Position numbers and translations under genes: made by a program
The notes under the pieces: model-generated
Databases searched by the model: none
What the model saw: only the letters and a program-made list of their open reading frames with translations
Told to the model about the DNA's origin: nothing
Shown: positions 1 through 9,040 of the stretch, piece after piece
Layout: each line of letters opens with the position of its first letter
How positions within the stretch are numbered: the first letter of the stretch is position 1
NCBI GenBank assembly: GCA_937899725.1
Contig: CALCCA010000007.1
Coordinates: 1-64,000 of the forward strand
Length of the DNA stretch: 64,000 nt
Source: an uncultured Halomicronema sp.
GTDB lineage: Bacteria > Cyanobacteriota > Cyanobacteriia > Phormidesmidales > Phormidesmidaceae
Reading direction: 5' to 3'

Positions 1-234
1 AAGTCGTTGACCAAGCCTTCATTGACTGACCAGATCTATCCGCGGATTGCTATAGGACGCGATTTGGGGACAATGCTCACTAAGGTTCAGCCGGAACCAA
101 ATTCACTCAAACGTTAGCGGCATACTGCAAACACAGTTACGAAAGCTGAATTTTAGTACCCAATGCGACTCTGCCCCTCTTAGAGTCGAAACGAAGACAT
201 AAGCAGATACTCTCCCCCGCTGAGGCCTGAACCC

Positions 235-723
235 ATGACCCAAAGCCCTTCTCTGCCCTTAGCCGAGGCTGACTCCCAGGCTTGCAAAATCCCCATTGTC
301 AAAACCCATCAAGAGTATCAAGTCTTTCGCATTAGCCCTGAAGACCGCAATCGGCTGGCGATCGTGTTTGATCCTAAAACCGCTGATGTGTCGCTGACCT
401 ACTGCGTAGAAATTTTTGAGGCGGGGGGGGAAACGCCCTCCCATCGTCACAATGCCGCCGTCGAGATGTTTTATGTGCTGAAGGGTGAGGGGGAAGCGGT
501 TTGCGATGGTAAAACCGTGCCGCTGCACACCGGCGACAGCATTTTGATTCCGAACAGCGGCACCCATGAAGTGCGCAATGTGGGACGAGATCGCCTCTAC
601 ATGCTCTGCATCATGGTGCCGAACGAAGACTTTGCTGAACTGATCCGCAATGGGGTGCCCGATCAGCTAGATGAAGAAGATCTGCGCGTCCTCAGCCGCC
701 AAGATATGTTGGTATCCTGCTGA
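235..723 (+). CDS. Cupin-domain protein
   Basis: A single-domain cupin of 162 residues. The conserved beta-barrel spans about residues 55-130. The first cupin motif is visible as the stretch with PSHRHNAAVEMFYVLKGEG (two His and a Glu as likely metal ligands), and the second as the HTGDSILIPNSGTHEV region with a further His. Cupins of this size bind a metal and act as small enzymes or ligand sensors; nothing here fixes the substrate. The start ATG at 235 has only a weak GAGG-like ribosome site upstream. It converges with the PEP-synthase-like gene, and an inverted repeat lies between them. Family assignment is firm, function unknown. Confidence 0.85.
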   Translation: MTQSPSLPLAEADSQACKIPIVKTHQEYQVFRISPEDRNRLAIVFDPKTADVSLTYCVEIFEAGGETPSHRHNAAVEMFYVLKGEGEAVCDGKTVPLHTGDSILIPNSGTHEVRNVGRDRLYMLCIMVPNEDFAELIRNGVPDQLDEEDLRVLSRQDMLVSC

Positions 724-814
724 GCGCACGGTTGGATATCTCTAAGGCAGAAGCGATAAATGCCGGTTACGAGAGGGTGGAGAGTAGCGGGTGAAAATCT
801 AGAGATAGTGCCAA

Positions 815-876
815 GATCCCCGGTTTCTGTCAAGGCAATCCAGCTCTTTTTGGCTCAGAGCTAGAAACCGGGAATC
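815..876. terminator. Inverted repeat between convergent genes
   Basis: Arms of 14 bases (GATCCCCGGTTTCT at 815 and AGAAACCGGGAATC ending at 876) pair at 13 of 14 positions across a 34-base loop. It lies between two convergent genes, so it could end transcription from both sides. There is no T run after the stem. The GAAACCGGG core is shared with the dispersed 86-bp repeat at 35074 and 44938, so it may instead be a degenerate member of that family. Confidence 0.5.
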
Positions 877-886
877 TGGCCAATCC

Positions 887-3157
887 TCAAGCCTCGGCCT
901 GTTGAATCAAATTGGCGGTGATTTCTAACGCGGTGGCATCGACAGAGATGGCCGTCAGCCCTTGCTGAATCGCGGCTCTCACTGCTTCTGGGTGGTGAAT
1001 CGGGGAAGCACCACAAAGGCAACAAGCAATCTGCAGCTGCTGAGCGGATTGCATCAGCTGTGCGATCGCGCTCTGTACGGCAGGGTGCGTTTCATCAAAA
1101 TGGGCGGAAAATAGTTGCTGATCGCGATCGATGCCCAACAGCAGCTGAGTCAGATCATGGGTGCCAATGGCAATGCCCTGCACGCCTGCCGCGACATATT
1201 CCGGCAATAAAAACAGCACTGACGGGACTTCGGCCATGATCCACAGCTCAAAGTCAGGCTGCTGATCGAGGCCAATGGCCTGCACCTGAGCTTGACAGTC
1301 GGTGAACTCAGCCACCGTGCGGACAAAAGGTAAAAGCAGCTGCACGTTGTGGTAGCCCTCATCTTGCAGACGCTTGAGCAGCTGTAGCTCTAATTGAAAG
1401 AAGCCGGGCTGTTGCCCATAGCTAAACGTGCCCCGTATCCCCAGCATGGGGTTAGCTTCGACCGGGGGAGCCCCGATGAGCTGGGCAAACTCGCTGGTGC
1501 GAATGTCAAGGCTGCGATAGCGCACGGGGCGGGGCGCAAAGGCCGCTAAAATCGGGCGCAGTTGTCCGAGCAGTCGCTCTAACAAGACGTCCTGTTGGCC
1601 CTGAGCAATCCACTGGTAGGGATGCAAACGTTCTAACACTGGCAGTATCAACCATTCCGATCGCAGCAATCCCACCCCGGCCACCGGCAGGGCCGCAGAG
1701 GTCGCCGCAATCTCTGGTTGACTCAGATTGAGCCAGATGGCAGTACGCGAGGCACCTTCAATCGCAGACCTCGCTAGGGCCGATCGCCCCGGTGCAGCAT
1801 CGGGGTGCCGGTCAGGCAGCAGCTCAGGGAGCGATTTAATCAGGCCGCGATCGCCATCAATATGCAACCCCTCCCCCGGTTGAAAGCGCTGCGTGGCATC
1901 GGCCACGCCGACAATGGCCGGTAGCCCCAATTCACGAGCCAACACCGCCGCATGAGACGTCAGACCGCCCCGCTCCGAAATAATGCCAGCGGCGGTCTTT
2001 AATAGCGGCAGCCATTCTGGTACCACTTCAGCGGCAATCACAATCCGATGGTGCGCCGAGACGGGCAGAGGCGTCTCCGGACTCAAAATTAACGCTCGTC
2101 CCTGCCCTTGCCCCGGCGCGGCAGCGTGTCCGGTGAGCGGTTCATCGGTGGCAGACGTGACCGTCGAGGTGGCAAAGGGCTGCAGCGGCCACCAACCAGC
2201 TTGAGTAATGTGCAGCGTGCGACTGGGGGCGATCAGGCTCCATTCAATCTGCAGGGGGCGCTCAGTCCAAGTGCCCAACCACTTCGCCAAGGTCCAGAGT
2301 CGACGCTCCAGGCTGTCGTCGATGAAGGCCCGCGTCGGCTGTGTCAGCAGCGTCCGCTGTAAGCAGTTATCAATTAAAAATGTGGGTGAGGCCGAGTCAC
2401 GATCGCCCAGCCGATAGCCCTGTTCTTGATAGCCTGCCTGCCAGGCAAACTGTGGCCCTAGGGGCAATTTGCCCTCATAGGTAGCGGGACAAACCTCGGG
2501 CATCGCGGCGATTTGTCCCTGCACGGCGGCGATCGCGACCGTCTCGGCAGAGCGCACCGTTAACGTGCCCGAGACGGCGGTGGGGGCGACGGCTTGCACC
2601 ACAATCGCGACTTCTACCTGGGTCGGATAGACCCCCCAGGAGGCCGGTTGAGTCGCCGCCCACTGGCTCCAAAAGGCTAAACTCTTAGCGCTTAAAACCG
2701 CCGTCCAAAGCTGTTTAACAGCGGCGTCTAAAGCCTCGGGCTCAGCCCAGCAAAAAGGACTTTCGAGGATTTGGGCAAAGGGCGCAATGGCCAACGTTTC
2801 ACTGCACCACAACGAGGGAATCAGCCGCACCACGGGGCTGTCAATGTCGGCTAAGAAATCCGACCAGGGCAACGCTAAGGGTAGCGTGAGCAGGGGGCGA
2901 CGGAGACGTTTGGCCAGATTTTGGACAGAGTAGCCGGTGGCGCTGGCGTGTTGCCATAGCAGTTGCGGCCAATCCGCATAAATCGGCTCGCGGGTCACCA
3001 GCTTTTGCATCGATTGCTGAAAACAGTCAGCCGTAATCACCCAACTGGGGACAATCGGTTGCCCTGACGCTTGCAGCTGATGCAGTAAATAACCCGCTTC
3101 GCCGATTTGACACGGCTGCGGATCGGCAAGCGTTTTCAGGGAAGCAAACCGCGACAT
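887..3157 (-). CDS. PEP synthase-like protein with degenerate ATP-grasp domain
   Basis: 756 residues with the three-part plan of phosphoenolpyruvate synthase/PPDK. Residues about 1-340 align by eye with the ATP-grasp domain. The mobile swivelling domain follows, with GGLTSHAAVLARELGLPA and the phospho-accepting His near residue 402. The C-terminal PEP/pyruvate barrel (about 450-756) shows GLLRSEW, RSLDIRTSEF, NPMLGIRG, IGTHDLTQ and the acid/base Cys at about 715 in LCGASP. The N-terminal glycine-rich GGKGANL motif and the usual QARP end of the ATP-grasp domain are altered (IGEAGYLL; QAGWW). The phosphotransfer half is therefore intact but ATP use is doubtful. It could be a divergent PEP synthase or a regulatory PEP-binding protein. 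ComF lies divergently upstream. Confidence 0.8.
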   Translation of the reverse strand: MSRFASLKTLADPQPCQIGEAGYLLHQLQASGQPIVPSWVITADCFQQSMQKLVTREPIYADWPQLLWQHASATGYSVQNLAKRLRRPLLTLPLALPWSDFLADIDSPVVRLIPSLWCSETLAIAPFAQILESPFCWAEPEALDAAVKQLWTAVLSAKSLAFWSQWAATQPASWGVYPTQVEVAIVVQAVAPTAVSGTLTVRSAETVAIAAVQGQIAAMPEVCPATYEGKLPLGPQFAWQAGYQEQGYRLGDRDSASPTFLIDNCLQRTLLTQPTRAFIDDSLERRLWTLAKWLGTWTERPLQIEWSLIAPSRTLHITQAGWWPLQPFATSTVTSATDEPLTGHAAAPGQGQGRALILSPETPLPVSAHHRIVIAAEVVPEWLPLLKTAAGIISERGGLTSHAAVLARELGLPAIVGVADATQRFQPGEGLHIDGDRGLIKSLPELLPDRHPDAAPGRSALARSAIEGASRTAIWLNLSQPEIAATSAALPVAGVGLLRSEWLILPVLERLHPYQWIAQGQQDVLLERLLGQLRPILAAFAPRPVRYRSLDIRTSEFAQLIGAPPVEANPMLGIRGTFSYGQQPGFFQLELQLLKRLQDEGYHNVQLLLPFVRTVAEFTDCQAQVQAIGLDQQPDFELWIMAEVPSVLFLLPEYVAAGVQGIAIGTHDLTQLLLGIDRDQQLFSAHFDETHPAVQSAIAQLMQSAQQLQIACCLCGASPIHHPEAVRAAIQQGLTAISVDATALEITANLIQQAEA

Positions 3158-3590
3158 AAAGACCCAAAATCAGGAGGCCAGTGCAGGCTCAAAGCAACTC
3201 AGGTGATCGCCGTAACGAGGCCTGCTGACCAGGCGCTGAAAGCTGACTCATCAACTCATACATCGGAGAAGATGACTAAGTCTAAGGGGAAATCACGGCA
3301 ATCTTGGGCAGTCTTCTCATTGTTTTTACCCTGTGCTCTCAAAGTCGTCCCTTTGCACAATAGAAACAGGCCCCGTCGCGGATAATCCCGATTTTCTGAA
3401 AAAAGACGACAACTCGCCCCCTCCCTGGCGGCTACCCGGCGCGCTCAAATGGCCTCAGGCTTAGCGTCCTGAGTGTGGGGAGGCCCCTATTGCTCGCGAT
3501 CGCACAACCAACTCCAGAACGGCGGCCTCATCTCACCGGACAGCCGTGACGGTGCTGACCCGCTAACCTTCCCCTTGGGGCAAAATCACC
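3158..3590. other. Intergenic region, nothing recognised
   Basis: A 433-base stretch between the divergent PEP-synthase-like and comF genes. It must hold both promoters, but I see no convincing -35/-10 pair, RNA gene or repeat. Short open frames in it look unlike proteins. Confidence 0.5.
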
Positions 3591-4337
3591 ATGCTGACCC
3601 AGTCTTGGCAAACCCTAGCCAACCTATTTCTACAGCAAACCTGTCCGCTGTGCGATCGCGCTACGCCTCAACCGCTGTGCGCTAACTGCTGGCACCAGCT
3701 GCAACCGGGGGCCAATACGCGCCCGCCTCAGCCCCCGTCGGCGGCCCTGCCCATCGTGACCTGGGGGGCTTATGAGGGCGCGTTAAAACGGGCGATCGCG
3801 GCCCTCAAATATCATGGTCAGCCCCAGCTAGCGATGCCCTTAGGACAGGCGCTGGGGCAACACTGGCAGCAGTTCCCCCTCAAAACAGTGCGATCGCCCT
3901 TGGTAGTGCCCATCCCCATGCATCCCGAAAAGCAGCGGCAGCGAGGCTTTAACCAAGCCGAGTTATTGGCCAAAGCCTTTTGCCAACAAACCGGTTTATC
4001 ACTGGTGCGCCAAGGGCTCGTGCGTCGTAAGGTGACCACCCCCCAGTTTGGCTTAGGTCTGCAGGCGCGACAGCAAAATTTAGCCAACGCCTTTATCGTT
4101 GGCCCCGCCTTCAACCAACACCGCCCGACGCGCCCGGTGCTACTGCTCGACGACATTTACACTACGGGCACCACGGTCAAAGTGGCGGCAGCTGAGCTGC
4201 GACGCTGGGGCATTTCGGTGTGTGGTGTGGTCACCTTGGCCAGCGCCGTGCTGGAGAAATCGCGCCAGATGAGCGATTGCCCAGCAGATGCTGACAGCAA
4301 CCGGTTGTCTCGCTCCACCACCTCGCCGCCGCTCTGA
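3591..4337 (+). CDS. comF: ComF family phosphoribosyltransferase-like protein
   Basis: 248 residues. An N-terminal zinc-finger-like segment carries CPLCDR and CANC (about residues 19-34), followed by a type I phosphoribosyltransferase fold. The PRPP-binding motif is seen as VLLLDDIYTTGTT near residues 182-194, and the RGFNQAELLAKA segment typical of ComF is at about 120-130. ComF/GntX proteins are needed for DNA uptake during natural transformation in several bacteria; their enzymatic reaction is not settled. The tail beyond about residue 225 is Ser/Asp rich and not family typical. The family call is sure; a role in competence here is inference. Confidence 0.9.
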   Translation: MLTQSWQTLANLFLQQTCPLCDRATPQPLCANCWHQLQPGANTRPPQPPSAALPIVTWGAYEGALKRAIAALKYHGQPQLAMPLGQALGQHWQQFPLKTVRSPLVVPIPMHPEKQRQRGFNQAELLAKAFCQQTGLSLVRQGLVRRKVTTPQFGLGLQARQQNLANAFIVGPAFNQHRPTRPVLLLDDIYTTGTTVKVAAAELRRWGISVCGVVTLASAVLEKSRQMSDCPADADSNRLSRSTTSPPL

Positions 4338-4518
4338 TTGTCACCAAGATGGCACCATTCCCGCTTGACAGGCAGGATGAACCGGCACGGGCAGCGATCG
4401 CGGCAAGCCTATGAGCCATTGGGCTTTGCCACGCGGAGCGAGCGGCCATCATCTCGCAGCAAAGCCTCTACAATCGAGGGCAGGTGATCGCTGTTTCCCC
4501 CGTTGAGTCTGTCGCGCT

Positions 4519-5592
4519 ATGGCTGGCCGTCGTCCTGGTTCCTCGATTTCTGACACGCTCATCGAAGTCACCTATCGCCGAGCGCGACAACATTTGATCT
4601 GGGGCGCTATCGCCCTGGGCGGCGTCGTGCTGTCAGGCATTCTTTGGTACAAGCTGGTTGAAGGGTGGACCTGGCTGGATGCGATCTACATGTCAGTCAT
4701 CACGCTGGCCAGCGTCGGCTTTGCCGAGGTGCGGCCCTTGGGCTCCCGAGGACGCATCTTCACCATCGTGCTGATTTTGATGGGCGTGGTGGTGATTGGC
4801 TATATTCTGAATTCGTTTTCCGAAGCCCTGATTCAAGGACACTTTCAGGCGGGTATTCGACTGAGGCAGCGCCGCAAGCTTATGGACTCTCTAACTAATC
4901 ACTACATTATTTGTGGGTTTGGCCGCACGGGCCGACAAGTCGCCATGGAGTTCTCCCTAGAGCGGATTCCGTTCATTGTCGTGGACTCTGACGATCATTC
5001 AATTCAGGCCGCCCAGCAAATGGGATTTATCACCTATCAAGGCGATGCCACCCAAGATCAGGTGCTGCAGCGCGTCGGCGTAGAGCGGGCCATTTGCTTA
5101 GTGGCGGCCCTGCCCTCTGACGCCGAAAATCTGTACACCGTATTGTCAGCAAAGACTCTGGCTCCACAGATTCGGACGATCTCGCGGGCCAGCACCGAAG
5201 AGGCGGTGCAAAAGCTACAGCGAGGTGGGGCCGACGTGGTGATTTCGCCTTACATAACGGGGGGCAAACGCATGGCAGCGGCGGCCCTGCGGCCACAGGT
5301 GGTAGATTTTTTGGAAGGTATTTTGTCGGGGGGCGATCGCGCCGTCTATGTCGAAGAATTTTTGATCGCACCAGAGCATTGCCCTAAGGTGGGCCAAACC
5401 TTAGGGCAGACGGAGCTACGGTCAAAATCAGGGGCGCTGATCTTGGCCATCCGCCGCGCCGATAACACGCTCATTGTGGGCCCCAATGCCGATACCATCA
5501 TCTGCGCCGGCGACTTGGTCATCGGCATGGGCACCTCAGATGAGCTGCGCCTGCTCAATCAAATTTTGAGTCCACTCCGCCGCTACCGATAA
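4519..5592 (+). CDS. Two-TM potassium channel protein with RCK (TrkA) domains
   Basis: 357 residues. Two membrane helices (about 22-42 and 80-105) flank a pore loop at about 50-75. A cytoplasmic RCK/TrkA-N Rossmann domain starts with YIICGFGRTGRQVAMEF (about 128-145) and the acidic VVDSD strand end, and a TrkA-C domain occupies about 270-355. Channels of this plan (MthK, GsuK and cyanobacterial relatives) form tetramers gated by ligands bound to the RCK ring. The filter reads S-V-G-F-A at 65-69 where T-V-G-Y-G is usual, so the last filter glycine is alanine. Selectivity for K+ should not be assumed. It stands alone, between comF and a DUF2752 gene. Confidence 0.88.
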   Translation: MAGRRPGSSISDTLIEVTYRRARQHLIWGAIALGGVVLSGILWYKLVEGWTWLDAIYMSVITLASVGFAEVRPLGSRGRIFTIVLILMGVVVIGYILNSFSEALIQGHFQAGIRLRQRRKLMDSLTNHYIICGFGRTGRQVAMEFSLERIPFIVVDSDDHSIQAAQQMGFITYQGDATQDQVLQRVGVERAICLVAALPSDAENLYTVLSAKTLAPQIRTISRASTEEAVQKLQRGGADVVISPYITGGKRMAAAALRPQVVDFLEGILSGGDRAVYVEEFLIAPEHCPKVGQTLGQTELRSKSGALILAIRRADNTLIVGPNADTIICAGDLVIGMGTSDELRLLNQILSPLRRYR

Positions 5593-5758
5593 TTAATGAC
5601 CCGCCTAGCCGACTGTTATTATCAGAGGCGCTAGCAACGTCATGCGAGCATCCTGAACCGTTACTCTACGATCAGTCTCCGAATCGTGATCGCTACCATC
5701 ATCGTCCTAGCTGATCGAAATCGCCCGTCTTACCCAGTGCCGACCCTAGGTATCACCG

Positions 5759-6193
5759 ATGCAAATTGCCTTTTCTACTGCCTTTAGCCGCTTGTTAGAA
5801 AGCCGTCCCACCTGTTTATCGATTACGGGAGCTATCGGGCTGCATGGCTTCCTGCTGGCTTTGGGGCTACCCAGTTGGCAATGCCCGATTCGGCATGGGT
5901 TGGGCCTGCCCTGCCCAGGCTGTGGGTTGTCGCGAGCCATGATTAGCGGCTTTCACGGTGACTGGCAGCAAGCCCTGTTGATCCACGCCTTTGCCCCGGT
6001 AGCGATCGCGGTAATCCTGTTGATTATGGTGAGTGGCCTGCTGCCAACCGGCTGGCGAGGCGCCCTAGTCGGCGGCGTCCGCACCTTAGAAACCCATACC
6101 GGCATCACCTTCTTTTTGCTAACGGGGCTCCTGGTTTATTGGCTGGTCAGACTCTTGTTTTTTCACGACAGCCTATATGCTCTCGTGATGTAA
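5759..6193 (+). CDS. DUF2752 membrane protein
   Basis: 144 residues with three predicted membrane helices (about 20-38, 74-98 and 115-138). The family signature is clear: CPIRHGLGLPCPGCGLSRA, with its Cys pair and Gly-Leu-Ser-Arg, ahead of the second helix. DUF2752 proteins are small inner-membrane proteins of unknown function. The first codon at 5759 is the only ATG ahead of the conserved part. No functional hint comes from the neighbours. Confidence 0.85.
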   Translation: MQIAFSTAFSRLLESRPTCLSITGAIGLHGFLLALGLPSWQCPIRHGLGLPCPGCGLSRAMISGFHGDWQQALLIHAFAPVAIAVILLIMVSGLLPTGWRGALVGGVRTLETHTGITFFLLTGLLVYWLVRLLFFHDSLYALVM

Positions 6194-6352
6194 TATTTGC
6201 CACTCAAAGCCTATGTAGTTCTCCCCATCAAGGGGACATGGATACCCTTCTATCGTTACCATATATTTCAGCATGAGAAGAATTTGCCCAATGCTGATGC
6301 TATAGGCTGTATAGCTCTTTAGAGTGACTATGGAAATTGAGGCCAACTAAAA

Positions 6353-6619
6353 ATGTTAGCTGTTTTGAGTCTATTGTTAATCGCTGCCAGCGTTGGTAGC
6401 TTAGTGTGTCTGATTTTAGTTTTGCTGAAGCTGTTTCCCGATAAGGGTGTGGGCTGGGGGATTTTCGGGATCATTTGTGGTCTGTATACATTTATCTGGG
6501 GCTGGCAAAATGCTGAACGCCACGGAATTCAGCAGATCATGATGATTTGGACAGCCTGCTTTGTGGCGAGCATTGTCCTCAATGTCTTAGTTAGTGTCAT
6601 GGCGGGTGCGAATCTGTAA
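6353..6619 (+). CDS. Small three-helix membrane protein
   Basis: 88 residues, almost all hydrophobic: helices at about 3-26, 32-50 and 58-84, with a short loop containing FPDKG and another with NAERHG. The GIICGLYTFIWGWQNA segment is of a kind seen in other small bacterial membrane proteins, but I cannot name a family with certainty. There is no Shine-Dalgarno sequence before the ATG. Coding is supported by the clean transmembrane pattern rather than by recognition. Confidence 0.65.
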   Translation: MLAVLSLLLIAASVGSLVCLILVLLKLFPDKGVGWGIFGIICGLYTFIWGWQNAERHGIQQIMMIWTACFVASIVLNVLVSVMAGANL

Positions 6620-7029
6620 ACCGCTAGTGATTGTCGCCGTCCTACCCACCCGTCATCGGCCAGCTGATTGAAGCAAATCCCTTCAGGACTGAGACACTAC
6701 CGACTCAAGTTCTGAAGGGAGTCTGAAGGTCTGGTCGCCTGTGATGGCGGCGACACTGCTCTATCTGAAATTTATCCCCGTAGAGACAGTCACATCTCAC
6801 CGACACCAGAGGTGGAGGCTGTTGGGCAGAAGTCGGAATACAGAAGTCGAAACACCTTGCGGTAAGGGCAAGCCCGATGGAATCAAAAAGCCGATCAGAG
6901 GTTGATTTCAGCCATCTGGGGTGGCCTCATCAAACTGCAGCTTGCTATGGCCGTGTGATTAGCGACTCTACTTAGGGGCGATCAGTCATCAATGCCCCCG
7001 CTTCAATCTTTGGACAACTGCCCTGACTA
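6620..7029. other. Intergenic region with a degenerate dispersed repeat
   Basis: No gene is seen. The segment about 6829-6912 shares CGGAATACAG-AGTCG and AAAAAGC--TCAGAG--TGATTT with 30327-30385, in the same order, suggesting an old dispersed repeat. The 6829 copy has an extra insertion between the two blocks. Confidence 0.35.
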
Positions 7030-7193
7030 ATACCAATTCGCTGAAACTGAACGACCGATCGGCCTTGCGCCTCCGCTCAAGCAACGGAGGTGAAGCGGAG
7101 TCGTCAGCCCTACGGGCAGGCCGAGCCAACACCCAGTGTCTCCTGCCGGGAGAAAGCCGTTGCATGTGTGACTGTCATTTGTAGAGCTGGCAT
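7030..7193 (-). repeat. MITE-like element, copy 4 (diverged, reverse orientation)
   Basis: 164 bp that match, on the minus strand, the elements at 44747 and 58131. The left end ATACCAATTCGCTGAAACTG equals the complement of their right end with one change. The right end, read on the minus strand, is ATGCCAGCTCTACAAATGAC against ATACCAGTTCTACGAATTAC. The internal CTCCGCTCAAG...GCGGAGTCG hairpin and the GGGAGAAAGCCG block are also kept. No coding capacity. Confidence 0.75.
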
Positions 7194-7279
7194 AACTTTT
7201 CGGTGGCAAACCTGTCACGGCTCCCATGATTACTAGAGCTGCTTTGAGTGAGGGGTGCCTCGAATTGCGGATGCGGGGG

Positions 7280-9040
7280 TTAGAGTCCAGAGGGCTCAGC
7301 AGGGATCGCCTCTAGCGGCTCTAGCTCGGGCGATCGCGGGGCAAATTCTTCAACCGATGCGGGCGTCAGCAGTGCAGGCAGAAAATTGACCGCTTGGCTC
7401 CAGGTATCCAGCGTGAGCCCCACGGCCTGATCCAGGGTGACAATGCTGTCCAAAAATTGAATGCGGGCCGTGAGTTCGCTGTTTTCGGCGTCCACCAGGT
7501 TTTCTTCCTGATTCGTAATCTGAAAGATGTTTTGAATGCGACCCCGACGAAACAGTTCTTGGGTGACTTCGAGCTGCAGACGGGCGTTTTCCGTAGCGCG
7601 TTGCGCCGCCTCCACTCGGGCTAGATTAGCGTTGACGGTGTTGAGCTGATTGGTGATTTCATTGCGGATACTGGTGCGCTCTTGGGCAAGGCGATTTTCC
7701 TGCTGCAGAATTTCGACTTGACTCTGCACCAGCGCGGTTTCTAACTCCGGTTCATCAAAGGTGCGACGGGCCACCACTCCCAATGTGGTTTCAGAAAAAT
7801 CCCCGAGGTTGGCGTTGCCTTCTAGATTTAGCTGCCATTGCAAGTCGTCGGCGGCCAAGCGCTGGTTGAGCTGAGCCACTTCTTGATCAAGCTCAATCTG
7901 CCGGTAGTCGGGGCGAGTTTGATAGGCGATCGCCACGAGCGTTTCGAGGTCATAGCCCTCGATCCGGGCCACTGCCGAGGCGAATAAATCAGTAATGGTC
8001 GCGGCGGCAGCGACAAAGACGAGATCTTGCTCGGTGCCAATTTGGTCTAGCAAATCGGTGTTGGCTTGCGCTCGCTGGGTTTGGGCCAGCAGTAAGTCGC
8101 GTTCGGCATCGGCTACTGACCGGCGCGAGTCCACTAGGTCAAATTCCGCCCGGCGACCGGCTTCGACTAACGCCGTTAAAATCCGTAAGCGCTCTTGCCG
8201 TCGTTCTAGCGCCTGGGCCTGAATGCGGACGGACTCCTGGGTTTCGATCAGCGTGGTGTATTGGTTCACCGTCGTGCTCACGGTGTCAATCAGAGTTTGC
8301 TCTAGCGCTAAAAAGTTCTGTGACTCACGCAGCCGGGCAATGTCGACCGGCGCTTCATTGACGGCAGTGCCGGCACCGCGCAAGAGTGGCTGAGTCAAGC
8401 GCAGGCCAATGGGGGGGTCGCCCAAGGCGTCTAAGGTGAGGCCAAGTTCGGTGCCCTGCCGAGTAGTGAGGGTGCCTTCGACCCCGGCGCTCTGGGTCAA
8501 GGTGGCGCGATCGCCCAATTCCGTGGCTGTGCCGCCAATGCTACCGAGTAAATTGCCGCCGCCGCGCAACCCGGCGTCAAAGCTCTGGCTGACGCCAATG
8601 CCCACCGCTGGCGTGAAGCGCGGGTCGAAAGCGGCTTCCGCTTCCTGCAGTTGTTGTTGCTCAACCAGGCGCTGCAGCTGGCGATCGCGCAAATCGCGAT
8701 TGCCGGTCACCACTAACGTCAGCAGTTCCGGTAAGGTGAGGGCGATTTGCGGTCGCCCCGGAATGAGGGTCGCGTCTTCCCGCAGCGGCTCATCGGTGGG
8801 ACTGGCAGCCTCTCGGGAGGGAACAGCGGCGGGAGCCGGCGTGGTCTGAGTGGAAGGGTCACCTTCACCGGGAAGTGGACTGAAGGCTGGGGCCGTTTCA
8901 CCGGCCGCCTCACTGGCGATCGCGGGACTCGGTAGCAAGAATCCTGGGATCAGAACGCAGGCGCAGGGCAACGCTAAGCAACCAATCCCCACCCAGAGGC
9001 GGTAGCGAACAAGGGACAAAACCGGCGACATATGGCTCAT
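7280..9040 (-). CDS. TolC family outer-membrane efflux protein
   Basis: 586 residues. The N-terminus has a hydrophobic signal segment (about 16-42, ending at PAIA), then a Pro/Thr-rich linker (45-95). Two repeats of the OEP fold follow, rich in long Gln/Arg/Glu amphipathic helices (for example LVEQQQLQEAEAAFDPRF and the C-terminal RRGRIQNIFQITNQEENLVDAE). TolC-type trimers form the outer-membrane exit duct of tripartite exporters. Its start overlaps the permease stop by four bases (ATGA), so it is translationally coupled to the upstream permease and adaptor. This completes a MacAB-TolC-like set in one operon. The substrate is unknown. Confidence 0.92.
   Translation of the reverse strand: MSHMSPVLSLVRYRLWVGIGCLALPCACVLIPGFLLPSPAIASEAAGETAPAFSPLPGEGDPSTQTTPAPAAVPSREAASPTDEPLREDATLIPGRPQIALTLPELLTLVVTGNRDLRDRQLQRLVEQQQLQEAEAAFDPRFTPAVGIGVSQSFDAGLRGGGNLLGSIGGTATELGDRATLTQSAGVEGTLTTRQGTELGLTLDALGDPPIGLRLTQPLLRGAGTAVNEAPVDIARLRESQNFLALEQTLIDTVSTTVNQYTTLIETQESVRIQAQALERRQERLRILTALVEAGRRAEFDLVDSRRSVADAERDLLLAQTQRAQANTDLLDQIGTEQDLVFVAAAATITDLFASAVARIEGYDLETLVAIAYQTRPDYRQIELDQEVAQLNQRLAADDLQWQLNLEGNANLGDFSETTLGVVARRTFDEPELETALVQSQVEILQQENRLAQERTSIRNEITNQLNTVNANLARVEAAQRATENARLQLEVTQELFRRGRIQNIFQITNQEENLVDAENSELTARIQFLDSIVTLDQAVGLTLDTWSQAVNFLPALLTPASVEEFAPRSPELEPLEAIPAEPSGL

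Noticed and set aside
3107-3385. 92-codon frame upstream of comF
   Set aside because: It overlaps the start of the PEP-synthase-like gene and lacks protein-like features.
7027-7227. 66-codon minus-strand open frame
   Set aside because: It lies almost entirely within the fourth MITE copy and has no other support.
8409-8849. Long plus-strand frame opposite the TolC gene
   Set aside because: It is a shadow of a high-GC gene; Ser/Arg-rich sequence with no domain.
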